From an uncultured Lachnospiraceae bacterium (GTDB taxonomy: Bacteria > Bacillota > Clostridia > Lachnospirales > Lachnospiraceae): 63,045 bases of DNA. The notes below the pieces were generated by a model, which was not told the origin of the DNA, did not search any database, and was given only the letters and a program-made list of their open reading frames with translations. The stretch spans positions 1 to 63,045 of the forward strand of contig CANSUS010000016.1 in assembly GCA_947650155.1 (NCBI GenBank), written 5' to 3'. Shown in pieces: positions 28,392 through 37,589 of the stretch (its first letter is position 1; every line of letters begins with the position of its first letter). The position numbers and the translations under genes are program-made.

Positions 28392-29100
28392 AATTTTCGA
28401 CTCCCCACTTACAGCAAAGTTCAAACTTTTCTCTAATATCGGCTCTATCCATCTGCCACTCATGTGTAAAAACAGGAATAAGATTACCGCCGCCTTTTTT
28501 TCTCTCGTCTAATTCCTGTATCACATCCGTAGAATTTTCCAAACGGGTGCATGATTTAACAAATTCCAGCCCCGTCATTTTATCATAAAAATAATTTAAG
28601 TTTCTAAGGTCTTCATTCTCTTTTTCATTTAAGTAATAACTGTTCCTGCCGTCATCTGCTGCTAAAAGTGCAGCGGTTCCTTTTTCTTTCAAAAACCGAC
28701 ACATTTCCAGCGACCCCTGAAAGCCATGCAGCCTCAGTATTTTCACAGGTTCTGCCTGTCCGGTTATTCTGGCAGTCTGGGCTTGAAACATCTCATAATA
28801 TTTCATAAACTCCTCCGCCGAATCAGCTATATACTCATAATCTTCCCTATAGCAGTGAAATCCGAAGCGCAGCCATCCACTATTTTCCTTAAACTCATTG
28901 ATATATGCATCTGACACTTTACTCATTTCATAAGCCCCGTCTGAATACGTGCAAAACAAAGTAAATACCGCGTCATACTTTATATGCATCTCTTTCAGAA
29001 ACGAAAGCGTTCTGGTTTCAAAAATACTATCCATCTTATTGCTGCACACAGCCTTAAAAATTCCCTTTGTATCATCCAGCGATATATGCAATATTTTCAT
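28381..29100 (-). CDS. Polysaccharide deacetylase-like protein
   Basis: A 239-aa protein. MKILHISLDDTKG has the Asp-Asp pattern at the first strand of polysaccharide deacetylases. FGFHCYRED, RLHGFQGS and PVFTHEWQM offer further His and Asp at places where such enzymes bind metal or substrate. The match is weaker than for the protein at 36609-37583, and some canonical residues are not obvious. It stands between a glycosyltransferase and a radical SAM gene in the operon. Confidence 0.6.
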   Translation of the reverse strand: MKILHISLDDTKGIFKAVCSNKMDSIFETRTLSFLKEMHIKYDAVFTLFCTYSDGAYEMSKVSDAYINEFKENSGWLRFGFHCYREDYEYIADSAEEFMKYYEMFQAQTARITGQAEPVKILRLHGFQGSLEMCRFLKEKGTAALLAADDGRNSYYLNEKENEDLRNLNYFYDKMTGLEFVKSCTRLENSTDVIQELDERKKGGGNLIPVFTHEWQMDRADIREKFELCCKWGVENCGN

Positions 29101-29106
29101 TGTTTT

Positions 29107-30129
29107 CTACCCAATATTACTGTCTCCAACTCTATATGAATAAAATTCCCTCATCTCTTCTGTAAGCCAGTGATTGCCTTCTGCATCAACTCTGTCCAGC
29201 ATTTCTGCGTATGTCGGCGTCTCTAATTCCGGTATGGTTCCCAATGTCAACAATGCATGACAGTTATAACAATGCGCTGTAGGACAATTGCATCCTATCT
29301 CCACAAAAGGAATCTCCTCATCCGGATTTTCGTACAAATTATAAAAATCCATTTTCCCCGGTTCTGGAGCCCCGTCGCAAATCCTACAGTTTCCCGTAGA
29401 CAGTTCAAGTGAAAAACTCCAATTCCCTGCATAACAATATTCTCGATGCGGCTTTAAAAATTCCTCAATTTTATAATCAAACTTCGGAGAATCAAATACC
29501 GACCATATTTTTTTGTACTCCTCTTTATCATATTTTGATAAGATTTTCAGTTCCCTGCTGGTCGTATCTCTTGCCACACTTATATGCGGCATTGCTCCGT
29601 TCATATACTTATCAAATATTCCCTTTATTTCATCTATATAGGGTATCAGTTCATCACATGGAGTAATATCAATTGAAAATGATACTTTTTCATTCTTTAC
29701 TTTTGAAACATTGGCAAAGAAAATATCTGTTAAATTTTTCTTTTTTAACTCAAAATAATGAAAAGAAAATTTAAAATATAGTTTCTCTAATAATTGCCTT
29801 GGAAATGCAAGTATTTTTTCTATTGTATCGCTGATTGTTCCGTTTGTCACAATAGAAACATTATGTCCATTTTCCAAAAGCATCTGTATAACCGGTATGA
29901 TATGTGCTCCTAATAACGTTTCACCGCCCGCGCATAAATTAAAAATACAAACACCGCCTAAACGTTCTATAGAAGTTGCCTTTCTCATCACTTCCACCGG
30001 ATACTTACATGTAAACATCTCATTGTCAAATATTTTTCTCTGTCCTATATAACAGTAATCACATTTAAAATTACATGCCTGTGTTGACACATAACAGTTA
30101 ATAAAGCGTCTGGGCTTCTCTGACTTCAT
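29107..30129 (-). CDS. Radical SAM enzyme
   Basis: A 340-aa radical SAM protein. The cluster motif CNFKCDYC lies at about residue 19, followed by CAGGETLL (the GGE motif). Later cysteines (NCRICDGAPEP, GCNCPTAHCYNCHALL) could bind further Fe-S clusters. It is the second radical SAM gene of the operon and differs from the one at 25029-26117 in lacking the Rossmann-like module. GGGGAG precedes the ATG. The reaction is unknown; sugar rearrangement or dehydration is possible. Confidence 0.85.
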   Translation of the reverse strand: MKSEKPRRFINCYVSTQACNFKCDYCYIGQRKIFDNEMFTCKYPVEVMRKATSIERLGGVCIFNLCAGGETLLGAHIIPVIQMLLENGHNVSIVTNGTISDTIEKILAFPRQLLEKLYFKFSFHYFELKKKNLTDIFFANVSKVKNEKVSFSIDITPCDELIPYIDEIKGIFDKYMNGAMPHISVARDTTSRELKILSKYDKEEYKKIWSVFDSPKFDYKIEEFLKPHREYCYAGNWSFSLELSTGNCRICDGAPEPGKMDFYNLYENPDEEIPFVEIGCNCPTAHCYNCHALLTLGTIPELETPTYAEMLDRVDAEGNHWLTEEMREFYSYRVGDSNIG

Positions 30130-30132
30130 AAG

Positions 30133-31425
30133 TTATTCTCCCCTGATTTGTCTTTCCAGTTCGTCTAAATATTGATCAAGATATGGTAGTTTAAATTCAT
30201 AATTATTTTCTTCTATTCCTTCCATCAGATCTTCAAACTCTGACAGATCATCACAAAAAAACATATACGGCAAATCTTTTATCCATTGGTATACATTTTT
30301 GACCTTCCCTGACAGATTATCAAACGCTATACATGGAGTTCCCGTTATCGCTGCTGAAATCATACAATGCAGCGTATCGGTAACTATAATCTTTGCACTG
30401 GCAATTTCGTTTAGTTTTTCGTTGACCTGCTCTAATCGTTTGTCAATTCCTTCAAAATTCCCCGAGTGCATCGATATTTCTTTTACATCAAATCTGGTTC
30501 CCTCAAAAAATGTTTTTATATATTCTTTATCACTTTCCGGTAATATAGATTCTTTATCATTTCGTATACACAATAGCACCCCGCTTCTTCTATCCGTACT
30601 TTGCCTGTATTCCTTAAAATAAAGCGCCATATCTGGCATAAGTTTTATCTCAAATTTTATCTTTTCTGTATTCTTAAAAAATTGAAACGACTGTTCTTCC
30701 CGAAATATTACTGTGAGATTTTTATGATCGTTGTAGCTCTTTAAAGTATTTTCATATTCACATTTACCCCTGTCATTTTGCTCAAAATAAACCGTTTGGG
30801 GCAGAATGAACACTTTATTTTCACGATACGATTTTAAAATATCCCTGACATTATTTTCTCCATTATAGAGCCACAATGAACCTAAAAAGCCGCCGCCTGT
30901 TATTAATATAATATCATCATCATTAATATATTTCCTTAGTTCCTTTCCAAACCAAAGATATTCAATATCGGTAATTTCAAATATACTGTACTCTTTAAAT
31001 CTTGTATTTAAAAATTCCAGTTCCGACAACGCGATCAAATGATCTCCTATATTGTCATGCTCAGGTGTGTTAATTAATAAAATCTTTCTTTTTGATTTTT
31101 GACACAATGACTTTAGATGCAGAGGAAATTCTTCCAATGCTGCCCATTCCGCTATCTTGTCAATCAGTATCGTATAGGGCACCTTTAAAGCATCCAATTG
31201 TCTTTTTATTACAGCAATTGCATAGGGATCTCCAACAGTTATGAGTACTTCCGGATGATCATAAGTCATCATTTGTTCAGGACCAATACAGGGCAGGTTT
31301 GTATTTTTCTCAATCCCCCATCTACTGCTGTTATTATCTACACAATATGCCGGATCATAATTTTTTTTAATGAGTTTCCAATTATTTACCAATGCTATTC
31401 CCGCACCAAATACAAATTTTGTCAT
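30133..31425 (-). CDS. Polysaccharide pyruvyl transferase family protein with N-terminal Rossmann-like module
   Basis: A 430-aa protein. The first 95 residues are the recurring module (KFVFGAGIALVNNWKL...YCVDNNSSRWG). After it comes a polysaccharide pyruvyl transferase-like domain: LLINTPEHDNIGDHLIALSE, DIILITGGGFLGSLW, TDTLHCMISAAITGTPCIAFD. The family adds pyruvate ketals to surface sugars, but many members act as glycosyltransferases or are uncharacterised. The start codon overlaps the stop of the upstream gene. Confidence 0.85.
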   Translation of the reverse strand: MTKFVFGAGIALVNNWKLIKKNYDPAYCVDNNSSRWGIEKNTNLPCIGPEQMMTYDHPEVLITVGDPYAIAVIKRQLDALKVPYTILIDKIAEWAALEEFPLHLKSLCQKSKRKILLINTPEHDNIGDHLIALSELEFLNTRFKEYSIFEITDIEYLWFGKELRKYINDDDIILITGGGFLGSLWLYNGENNVRDILKSYRENKVFILPQTVYFEQNDRGKCEYENTLKSYNDHKNLTVIFREEQSFQFFKNTEKIKFEIKLMPDMALYFKEYRQSTDRRSGVLLCIRNDKESILPESDKEYIKTFFEGTRFDVKEISMHSGNFEGIDKRLEQVNEKLNEIASAKIIVTDTLHCMISAAITGTPCIAFDNLSGKVKNVYQWIKDLPYMFFCDDLSEFEDLMEGIEENNYEFKLPYLDQYLDELERQIRGE

Positions 31426-32541
31426 TTATTCCAATTCTTCCAATCTATCTTTTATTGATTCATACTTTTCTCTGGTTTCTTTTCTTAACTGGTCCCCGGC
31501 TGCAAGCCAGCTTCCCCTGAAATGATGTATGGAAAATGTGTTTTCGCTGCGTATATCTTCTCCATTTATGTAATTATATGGGGAAAAGAATTCTGATGCA
31601 TAGATATTTATTCCCTTTAATTTTTGATTTTTATCTTCAACTTCTAATCCATATTTCATTAAAATCGCTGTCTCAAAATATCCGCTTGCTTCCGCGTTGA
31701 ATTTTCCATTTCCCAATGAGAAATCAATATCTTTTCTAAAATCTAAAATTTCCTTTATGATCTCATTATGAGGAATGCTTCCTGAACCTCCGCCAAAATT
31801 TATATGACCAACCCTTTCTCTGCTGCAAAAAGCATCCTGATAACGGAGTTCATCCAAATTTTTTAATATTTCAACATCAGTGTCAAAATAAAACCCGCCG
31901 ATTTCATAAAGTTTTTCCAATCTGACTATATCTGGAATATATCCCCATTTTTGCAATTCTGCCGCTTCTTTTGTATATTTGTATTTACACAAATCAAAAT
32001 TGGATTCATCCCATTGAATGATTTCATAATCCGGACATTTCTCCTTCCATGTTCTAATACATTTCATTAAACTTTCCGGTATTGGTTTGCCCGAAAACCA
32101 ACAACAATGTATAATCTTGGGAATTTTTGTTTCTCCGTAATCTCTGAAAATACGATTAATCGATTTATCATACTGTCTATCCAATTGCATATAGGCTGCT
32201 ATAAAGCAGCACCTGTATCTACATTCTTCAATCAGATCGAGCTGCGTCATTACCGAATAAAACTCTCCATTCGTAATCAGGACACAATAGTCCTCTTTGC
32301 ATTCACGAAGTATTTCTATATTTACAACCAACACTCTGTTTCCATTGAAATCGATAAAACAATCTTGCTTTGACGGATCATTGTCAATAACATAGATAAT
32401 CCGCTTAGATAAATGATACTTATTTGAAATATATGGTATAAATGTTTTGCAAACCGCACCGGCACCGAACAATATGATTTTTTTATCGTTTTTTATAACA
32501 AATTCTGTAAATTCCTCAATTGTTGATTTGATATACCTCAT
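31426..32541 (-). CDS. GT32-like glycosyltransferase (DXD sugar-binding) with N-terminal Rossmann-like module
   Basis: 371 aa. Residues 1-110 hold the module (KIILFGAGAVCKTFIPYI...YVIDNDPSKQD). The rest is a glycosyltransferase of the Gly_transf_sug / capsular type: IPKIIHCCWFSGKPIP, IIQWDESNFD, GYIPDIVRLEKLYEIGGFYFDTDVEIL (the DxD site), HHFRGSW. Such enzymes transfer sugars from UDP donors. It overlaps the upstream FkbM gene by four bases (ATGA). Confidence 0.88.
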   Translation of the reverse strand: MRYIKSTIEEFTEFVIKNDKKIILFGAGAVCKTFIPYISNKYHLSKRIIYVIDNDPSKQDCFIDFNGNRVLVVNIEILRECKEDYCVLITNGEFYSVMTQLDLIEECRYRCCFIAAYMQLDRQYDKSINRIFRDYGETKIPKIIHCCWFSGKPIPESLMKCIRTWKEKCPDYEIIQWDESNFDLCKYKYTKEAAELQKWGYIPDIVRLEKLYEIGGFYFDTDVEILKNLDELRYQDAFCSRERVGHINFGGGSGSIPHNEIIKEILDFRKDIDFSLGNGKFNAEASGYFETAILMKYGLEVEDKNQKLKGINIYASEFFSPYNYINGEDIRSENTFSIHHFRGSWLAAGDQLRKETREKYESIKDRLEELE

Positions 32542-33647
32542 CGCTTAATTCCCCTGACTACTCCTTTGACCAGTTTGGTTGATATCGTATTTTGCTTTAC
32601 CGTATATGGGAACCACATATAACCAGCACTGGTATCATGTTCTATATTATGCTCGTCCATAAAATGCTCAATCAATATCTGATCGTAATCACTATGATAA
32701 GAACATACAGCCAATCTAAGATTTTCCGATAAATCCACTAATCGGCCTGCACCACAAAGCGCATCATATTCTGCACCTTCTATATCCATTTTTATAAAAT
32801 TAACAGGCTCATCTATCATTGAATCCAGTTTCATCAATTTTCCATCATCATACGAAGTAAGAAAACCGTTCAAAATTACTACCTTGTCAAGATAATCTTT
32901 AAATGTCAGTTTCAATGCTTCACACCAATCTTCATCGGCTTCTATTAAATATATTTTTTTTACATGATCTACTATATCCAGCGAAAAATTTCCTTCTGCC
33001 ACTCCTGCATCAACAACGATGTCTCCGGCATGAATTTGGATATCCCCCTGTAGATATCTATGCGGCGATTCCGTATCCTGTTCGACAAGAATCGATTTAT
33101 AATATCTGCGAATTGCCTCTTCTGACTTGATTTTACGTGAAAAATACATTCTTTTGCCGTGGTGCATTACATAAAACATATTCGCTTCCATATCAAAGCT
33201 AATCTCAATATCTTTTTCTGAATAGTTTTTTATAAAGTCATAATTAAATACATCCAATCCACAATATTCGATATGATGCAGTATGTTTCTGATCTCACTG
33301 TCATCAGAATCTTTGTATCGTTTCAACAAAGAATGTTTTATAAAAAAATATTTATTCTCTATTTTATTTTTGAAATCCGAATTCATATTTACTATCTGGT
33401 CTTTTATCTGTAAGTAAGAATCTGACATAATAACAATTTTATCGAATTGGGAATTATAAAGTACCTCTGGAGGATATACGGTATATCCATACATTACAGA
33501 GCCTGTATTTCTTTCATCATTATCAATAAATCCTATTATTTTATATTCATCCAAATTAATATATTGTTCGAGCATACTTCTGGCAACATTTCCTGTTCCC
33601 CATAAAAATACAGACTCCATCTCCATCTCATCTCTTTTCCTCAGCAT
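32538..33647 (-). CDS. FkbM-family methyltransferase with N-terminal Rossmann-like module
   Basis: 369 aa. The module occupies about residues 10-105 (SVFLWGTGNVARSML...GFIDNDERNTG). The C-terminal half is FkbM-like: VVDAGVAEGNFSLDI (SAM site), IYLIEADEDW, LDSMIDEPVNFIKMDIEGAEYDAL, then a C-terminal FPYTV. FkbM proteins O-methylate hydroxyls of sugars and polyketides. ATG codons at 33647 and 33626 are both possible; the first overlaps the stop of the upstream gene. Confidence 0.85.
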   Translation of the reverse strand: MLRKRDEMEMESVFLWGTGNVARSMLEQYINLDEYKIIGFIDNDERNTGSVMYGYTVYPPEVLYNSQFDKIVIMSDSYLQIKDQIVNMNSDFKNKIENKYFFIKHSLLKRYKDSDDSEIRNILHHIEYCGLDVFNYDFIKNYSEKDIEISFDMEANMFYVMHHGKRMYFSRKIKSEEAIRRYYKSILVEQDTESPHRYLQGDIQIHAGDIVVDAGVAEGNFSLDIVDHVKKIYLIEADEDWCEALKLTFKDYLDKVVILNGFLTSYDDGKLMKLDSMIDEPVNFIKMDIEGAEYDALCGAGRLVDLSENLRLAVCSYHSDYDQILIEHFMDEHNIEHDTSAGYMWFPYTVKQNTISTKLVKGVVRGIKR

Positions 33648-34663
33648 AATTTATGTTCCATATTACTAAACCATTTATTTTCATAGATATATAAATCAGT
33701 ATACTGGTATTGCAAACCGTTTTTCCAGAGAGCATAGTTGAGACTCAGCTGGTCCCTCAAAGAATTTTGCATAACTTCTTCATACCAGCATTCCATTGCT
33801 TTCATTAATAGCGGATCATTATGCCGTCTTACAATCACGCCTCCGCACCCTAATCCATTTGAAACCGGAAACCCCTCCTGGTAATATTTATGCATCTGTT
33901 TGAGTATTATCTCCTTCTTATCAAGACTCATTTTGATACATTCCGCCGCTTCTTCATAAGCGCAGACCCTCTCATAATGCGGCATTAACAATATTGGCGA
34001 TCTGGTCTGATATTCTCTTAGCATTTCAGCCAGATCTTCTTTTATAAGAAAACTGGCGTCTACCCAAATGCTGGTTTCATATTCCGGGAAAAATAAATGC
34101 GGCAGTATTTTATATTTTTTTCCCAGACTTCTTGGATTGCTTTCGCTTTCCACATATTGTATATCCCAATAATCTGACTTTAAACGACTGTTGTCAGTAA
34201 AACATACATACTTAATATTTGTTTTTTTCAAATTTGGAGTCTTTAACTCATCATAATCACCAAAAATTCCAGTATATACAACAAGCGAATCCGTTGAAAG
34301 GATATCTTTGACACTATTTACATCATAATTCCTTTCCACCGCCATACTCCTGTTATATTTAATAGTTCTCTCTATTTTAAATTCTTCAACTGAGTAATAA
34401 GTTATACTCAGCTGAAATTCCTGCTTTATCTGTCTTACTATGTCGGAATAATAATTGGAACAAATCACAACCGCATCATAATCACTGTAGGCTGCAAGCA
34501 TTTGGGGCGATTGAATTTTTATTCCACTCATACTTTTATTCTGTTTGCCTGTATCATTATCACAAATGCCGACAATAGTTATATCCTGCATTTGAATATT
34601 ATTTCTGCAATATCGGACAAAACTTTTCGCTGTATTCCCGGCTCCAAATAAAACAATCTTCAC
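33641..34663 (-). CDS. DUF616 (TOD1/MUCI70-like) glycosyltransferase with N-terminal Rossmann-like module
   Basis: 340 aa. Residues 1-100 form the module (KIVLFGAGNTAKSFVRY...GICDNDTGKQN). The remainder matches the DUF616 glycosyltransferase family: VVYTGIFGDYDELKTP, IKYVCFTDN, LGKKYKILPHLFFPEYETSIWVDAS, LRDQLSLNYALWKNG. The start is a GTG with AAGAGGT five bases upstream. Donor and acceptor are unknown. Confidence 0.83.
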   Translation of the reverse strand: MKIVLFGAGNTAKSFVRYCRNNIQMQDITIVGICDNDTGKQNKSMSGIKIQSPQMLAAYSDYDAVVICSNYYSDIVRQIKQEFQLSITYYSVEEFKIERTIKYNRSMAVERNYDVNSVKDILSTDSLVVYTGIFGDYDELKTPNLKKTNIKYVCFTDNSRLKSDYWDIQYVESESNPRSLGKKYKILPHLFFPEYETSIWVDASFLIKEDLAEMLREYQTRSPILLMPHYERVCAYEEAAECIKMSLDKKEIILKQMHKYYQEGFPVSNGLGCGGVIVRRHNDPLLMKAMECWYEEVMQNSLRDQLSLNYALWKNGLQYQYTDLYIYENKWFSNMEHKLC

Positions 34664-34697
34664 CTCGCACCTCTTGTATCACTATATTTCTTGCAAT

Positions 34698-35201
34698 CTA
34701 CCAATAGTTTTCTCCTAAATCAACCATTTCATTTATGATGGTTTCTATTGAAATAATCGGACAATTTATTTTCTTTGACAGCATTTCTGCAATATTGTCA
34801 AAATAAAAAACTGGAGTTACCACAATCATATCTACATTGTCGCTAAAATTATCAGGAGACACAATTGGCAGTCCTTCATAGTCTCCAGATATATTTTTAT
34901 CCATTCCACTGGTAACCACAATATCTGTTCCTCTAAGCTCACTTAGCAGCAATTTTCCAACATGGCTCATTCCATAAATCGCTATCTTTTTATAAGAATG
35001 GTTTTTAAAATAATCCGTAAAATCTTTTCCCTGCTGCTTTATATACACCCATTCATTCATTAAAAGAAACAACTCCGAATACTTTTCAGACTCCAGTCTT
35101 GTATTTTTTAATTCATCTATCGTTGGCTTTACAATAAATTTTATGCTTAAACCTATTCCTATACACATTCCAACAATGGTAAATATAATTCCAATAATCA
35201 T
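34698..35201 (-). CDS. Membrane-anchored stand-alone Rossmann-like module
   Basis: 167 aa. It begins with one hydrophobic segment (about residues 1-24, MIIGIIFTIVGMCIGIGLSI). A short linker helix follows (about 25-55), then the recurring module alone: KIAIYGMSHVGKLLLSEL, SGMDKNISGDYEGLPIV, DMIVVTPVF. No catalytic domain is attached. A membrane-bound copy of a module that is otherwise fused to the operon's enzymes could be a docking partner or scaffold; that is inference. GGGAG precedes the ATG, within a repeat leader. Confidence 0.75.
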   Translation of the reverse strand: MIIGIIFTIVGMCIGIGLSIKFIVKPTIDELKNTRLESEKYSELFLLMNEWVYIKQQGKDFTDYFKNHSYKKIAIYGMSHVGKLLLSELRGTDIVVTSGMDKNISGDYEGLPIVSPDNFSDNVDMIVVTPVFYFDNIAEMLSKKINCPIISIETIINEMVDLGENYW

Positions 35202-35204
35202 TTT

Positions 35205-35265
35205 TCTCCCATCTGTCCGCTTCTGCAGACACTCAAATCAGAGCAGTTGAAAGTGTTTTTTCAAC
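35205..35265 (-). repeat. Two-hairpin repeat, copy C, in the leader of the anchored module
   Basis: Minus strand: GTTGAAA...TTTCAAC (35246-35265), TGATTTGAGT, then GTCTGC-AGAA-GCGGAC (35215-35230) and the SD GGGAG. It matches copy A at 22026-22090 in order, spacing and most bases, with a compensating G-U change in the second stem. It overlaps the end of the radical SAM remnant. Confidence 0.6.
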
Positions 35266-35427
35266 TTCAATACAATATTTACATAATGGAACCTCTTTTT
35301 TTAACAATTCCAATATCCGGGCTGGCGGCATATCGGTATTCACATCGATCCGTCCTTCTTCGGGCAGGTTTTGCTCAAATACCTGATTAAATTTATTTAT
35401 GTACAAAAGAGTCAGACATTTTGCTAT
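35233..35427 (-). pseudogene. Remnant of a radical SAM/SPASM gene (C-terminal part only)
   Basis: About 60 codons ending at a TGA match the C-terminus of the radical SAM protein at 25029-26117: IAKCLTLLYINKFNQVFEQN against ARCPTLMYISKFNEYFQQN, then KKEVPLCKYCIEVE against EKEVPLCKHCIQKD. The cluster domain is gone, and the sequence upstream becomes the end of the GT4 gene. This looks like the scar of a replacement that put the GT4 gene in place of most of a second radical SAM gene. Probably not expressed as a useful protein. Confidence 0.75.
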
Positions 35428-35441
35428 CTTCCTTTCCAGCC

Positions 35442-36602
35442 TTAATCTTTCAAAAGTTCTGTCCACTGCGCTAAAATTCGTTCCGAATCAAATCGTCCAA
35501 TATTTTTAATACAGTTTTGGCTTTTTTCTCTATAAATACTTTCATTTAACAACAGCTTTTCCATAGCCCGTCCCATTTCATATTCTGTTTGACTAATATC
35601 TGCAGAATATCCCGAAGAACTTTTTTCATGATTTTTTGTAATATATCCGGCAGCTGCATCAATTGGATATTTTGTTTCCTTATAATCAGCCATAACCACT
35701 TCTCTGATCCCGCCTGGAAAGTCGGAAGCTACTATTGGAATTCCATTTGCCATAGCTTCCACTGCTACACAGGAAAATGATTCTGATTCAGAACTCAATA
35801 CAAAAATTTTTGCTTTTCCATATAATTCATCTACATTCTTTACAAACCCCAAAAACTTTACCTTATCTTTTATTTTTAATTGTTCCGCCAGTTTTTCTAA
35901 CTTTTCCTTTTCCGGCCCGTCTCCTGCAAGCCACAATTCAGCCCCGGGAATTCTATCGTGTACGCTTTTAAAGGCTTTAATAATATGCCACTGCCGCTTT
36001 ACCTTTTCTAATCTTCCAACAGTTAACACAATCGGTTTTTTATCTTTTTCAATACGTTCTCTATGTTTTATACCTAACGGATTATAAATAACTGTTATCT
36101 TTTTTTTAGGCAGAAAATATTTTTTATGCAAATCATTTGCACACCATTCTGAAACAGTAACAATTTTGTATGCCAAATTACTTAACAGCATTATTATTTT
36201 GTTGTATGCCAGACTGTTAATATCAGTTCTAACAGACATGCAATTATGGATCGTCAGAATTTTTTTATCATTTACATCAGATAAAATATTTATCAGATTC
36301 ATTTCCTGAGAAATACTGATAGTAGTTTCAATGTTATACTTTTTTTTAATATCTTTAATTAGGCCGGCATCAACAATGTAGGAAATCACTTCTTTGCTAA
36401 ATGAAGAATTATCTATTTTACATGGAGACACTATAATTTTTCCTTTATAGGGATATGCTCTAAGCCTGTCATATTTGAATACAATAAGAAAAACATTAAA
36501 TCCATACTCAGATAACATTTTGCTTAACCGTGATGCGGTTCTTTCCATTCCTCCTGTTTCTATGCTCGGCACCAATATTCCTATATTTTTTTTCCCATTC
36601 AT
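35442..36602 (-). CDS. Family 4 glycosyltransferase
   Basis: A 386-aa GT-B enzyme. N-terminal GILVPSIETGGMERTASRLS binds the acceptor side. The C-terminal half has VLTVGRLEKVKRQWHIIKAF, LAGDGPEKEKL, KFLGFVKNVDELY and ESFSCVAVEAMANGIPIVASDFPGG, the EX7E donor site. It shows no Rossmann-like module, unlike most neighbours. It sits directly upstream of a truncated radical SAM gene, which suggests it arrived by cassette exchange. Confidence 0.92.
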   Translation of the reverse strand: MNGKKNIGILVPSIETGGMERTASRLSKMLSEYGFNVFLIVFKYDRLRAYPYKGKIIVSPCKIDNSSFSKEVISYIVDAGLIKDIKKKYNIETTISISQEMNLINILSDVNDKKILTIHNCMSVRTDINSLAYNKIIMLLSNLAYKIVTVSEWCANDLHKKYFLPKKKITVIYNPLGIKHRERIEKDKKPIVLTVGRLEKVKRQWHIIKAFKSVHDRIPGAELWLAGDGPEKEKLEKLAEQLKIKDKVKFLGFVKNVDELYGKAKIFVLSSESESFSCVAVEAMANGIPIVASDFPGGIREVVMADYKETKYPIDAAAGYITKNHEKSSSGYSADISQTEYEMGRAMEKLLLNESIYREKSQNCIKNIGRFDSERILAQWTELLKD

Positions 36603-36608
36603 ATTTTT

Positions 36609-37583
36609 CTAAACCTTATTCATATATTTTTGATAATAATTTTTTAATGTACTACCAATATAATGAGATGCTATTTTTTGAAACAGAACTTCCAAATCTT
36701 CATACAAATTTTCAATACTGTAAGAATCCTTAAATATTGGACTTCCTCCCGGCATCAATTCCGATGAATGCAGCATAAATTCCAAATAATCGCAATCACT
36801 TTTTATCATTTTATCAACAATGTATAATAAATCTTTTCTATTACTGCCATCCGGCCTTAACCATATCTTTTTTCTTAATATGCTTTCATAATTATATGGT
36901 TCTTTCATTATATTTTTTATGATCCCCTTCATTGGACTTTTAATTATTGTCGGCGGAATCTCTAATATATTTTTTTCACCATCTATTAAAAACGCTTCTG
37001 GCTTGTATTTCTTATAATCCGGTCCGCTGCAATTATTTCCAATTGAGCTCTCCCAACTTACTCCAGGCGTAATGCTGCAATCAACCTTATATCCAAGTTC
37101 GCCTAATTTTTCAATATACCATTTATCAATATACCATCTTCCCCCTCTATGGCTTTCCGGTGCAATTTTAAAATTCCGGTATATTAATTCCGTCATAGTT
37201 TTCAACTTTTCCAATAAAATATCTTTAGGGTATTCCCCGGCATATGGATTATGCCCTTTATAACAATAGGGAAGCCTATATATTGGCGGCGTATTCCAAG
37301 CGTGCATATGCATGCCAATTTCACACCTGTTATCTTGAATCCACTCACATGCACTTCCTTGAAAAACCGTCGAAATTCCCATTTCATAATTCACCAGATA
37401 TGTAGGATAAAAGTCAAACTTATTACACAGATTTTGAAACCTCTCTATATAAGCTGCGTTGTTTGTCGTTATTTTGCGTAAACCTTTTTTAGTCGTAGCA
37501 CGTTCCCATAAATTATCACCCTCTGTATCTATAGTGATTAAAAAAACTTTTTTCTTCAAATCAATCTGCCCTGTCCTTTTCAC
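36609..37583 (-). CDS. NodB-type polysaccharide deacetylase
   Basis: A 324-aa protein. VFLITIDTEGDNLWE carries the catalytic/metal Asp pair position, IGMHMHAW gives the metal-binding His pair, and ESHRGGRWYID and VDCSITPGVSW correspond to later motifs. It probably removes an acetyl group from a GlcNAc-type residue. The start is unclear: a GTG at 37583 has no SD, whereas a TTG at 37559 follows AAAAGGA. It lies between the GT4 and methyltransferase genes, with gaps of 6 bases. Confidence 0.8.
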   Translation of the reverse strand: MKRTGQIDLKKKVFLITIDTEGDNLWERATTKKGLRKITTNNAAYIERFQNLCNKFDFYPTYLVNYEMGISTVFQGSACEWIQDNRCEIGMHMHAWNTPPIYRLPYCYKGHNPYAGEYPKDILLEKLKTMTELIYRNFKIAPESHRGGRWYIDKWYIEKLGELGYKVDCSITPGVSWESSIGNNCSGPDYKKYKPEAFLIDGEKNILEIPPTIIKSPMKGIIKNIMKEPYNYESILRKKIWLRPDGSNRKDLLYIVDKMIKSDCDYLEFMLHSSELMPGGSPIFKDSYSIENLYEDLEVLFQKIASHYIGSTLKNYYQKYMNKV

Positions 37584-37589
37584 GCAATT

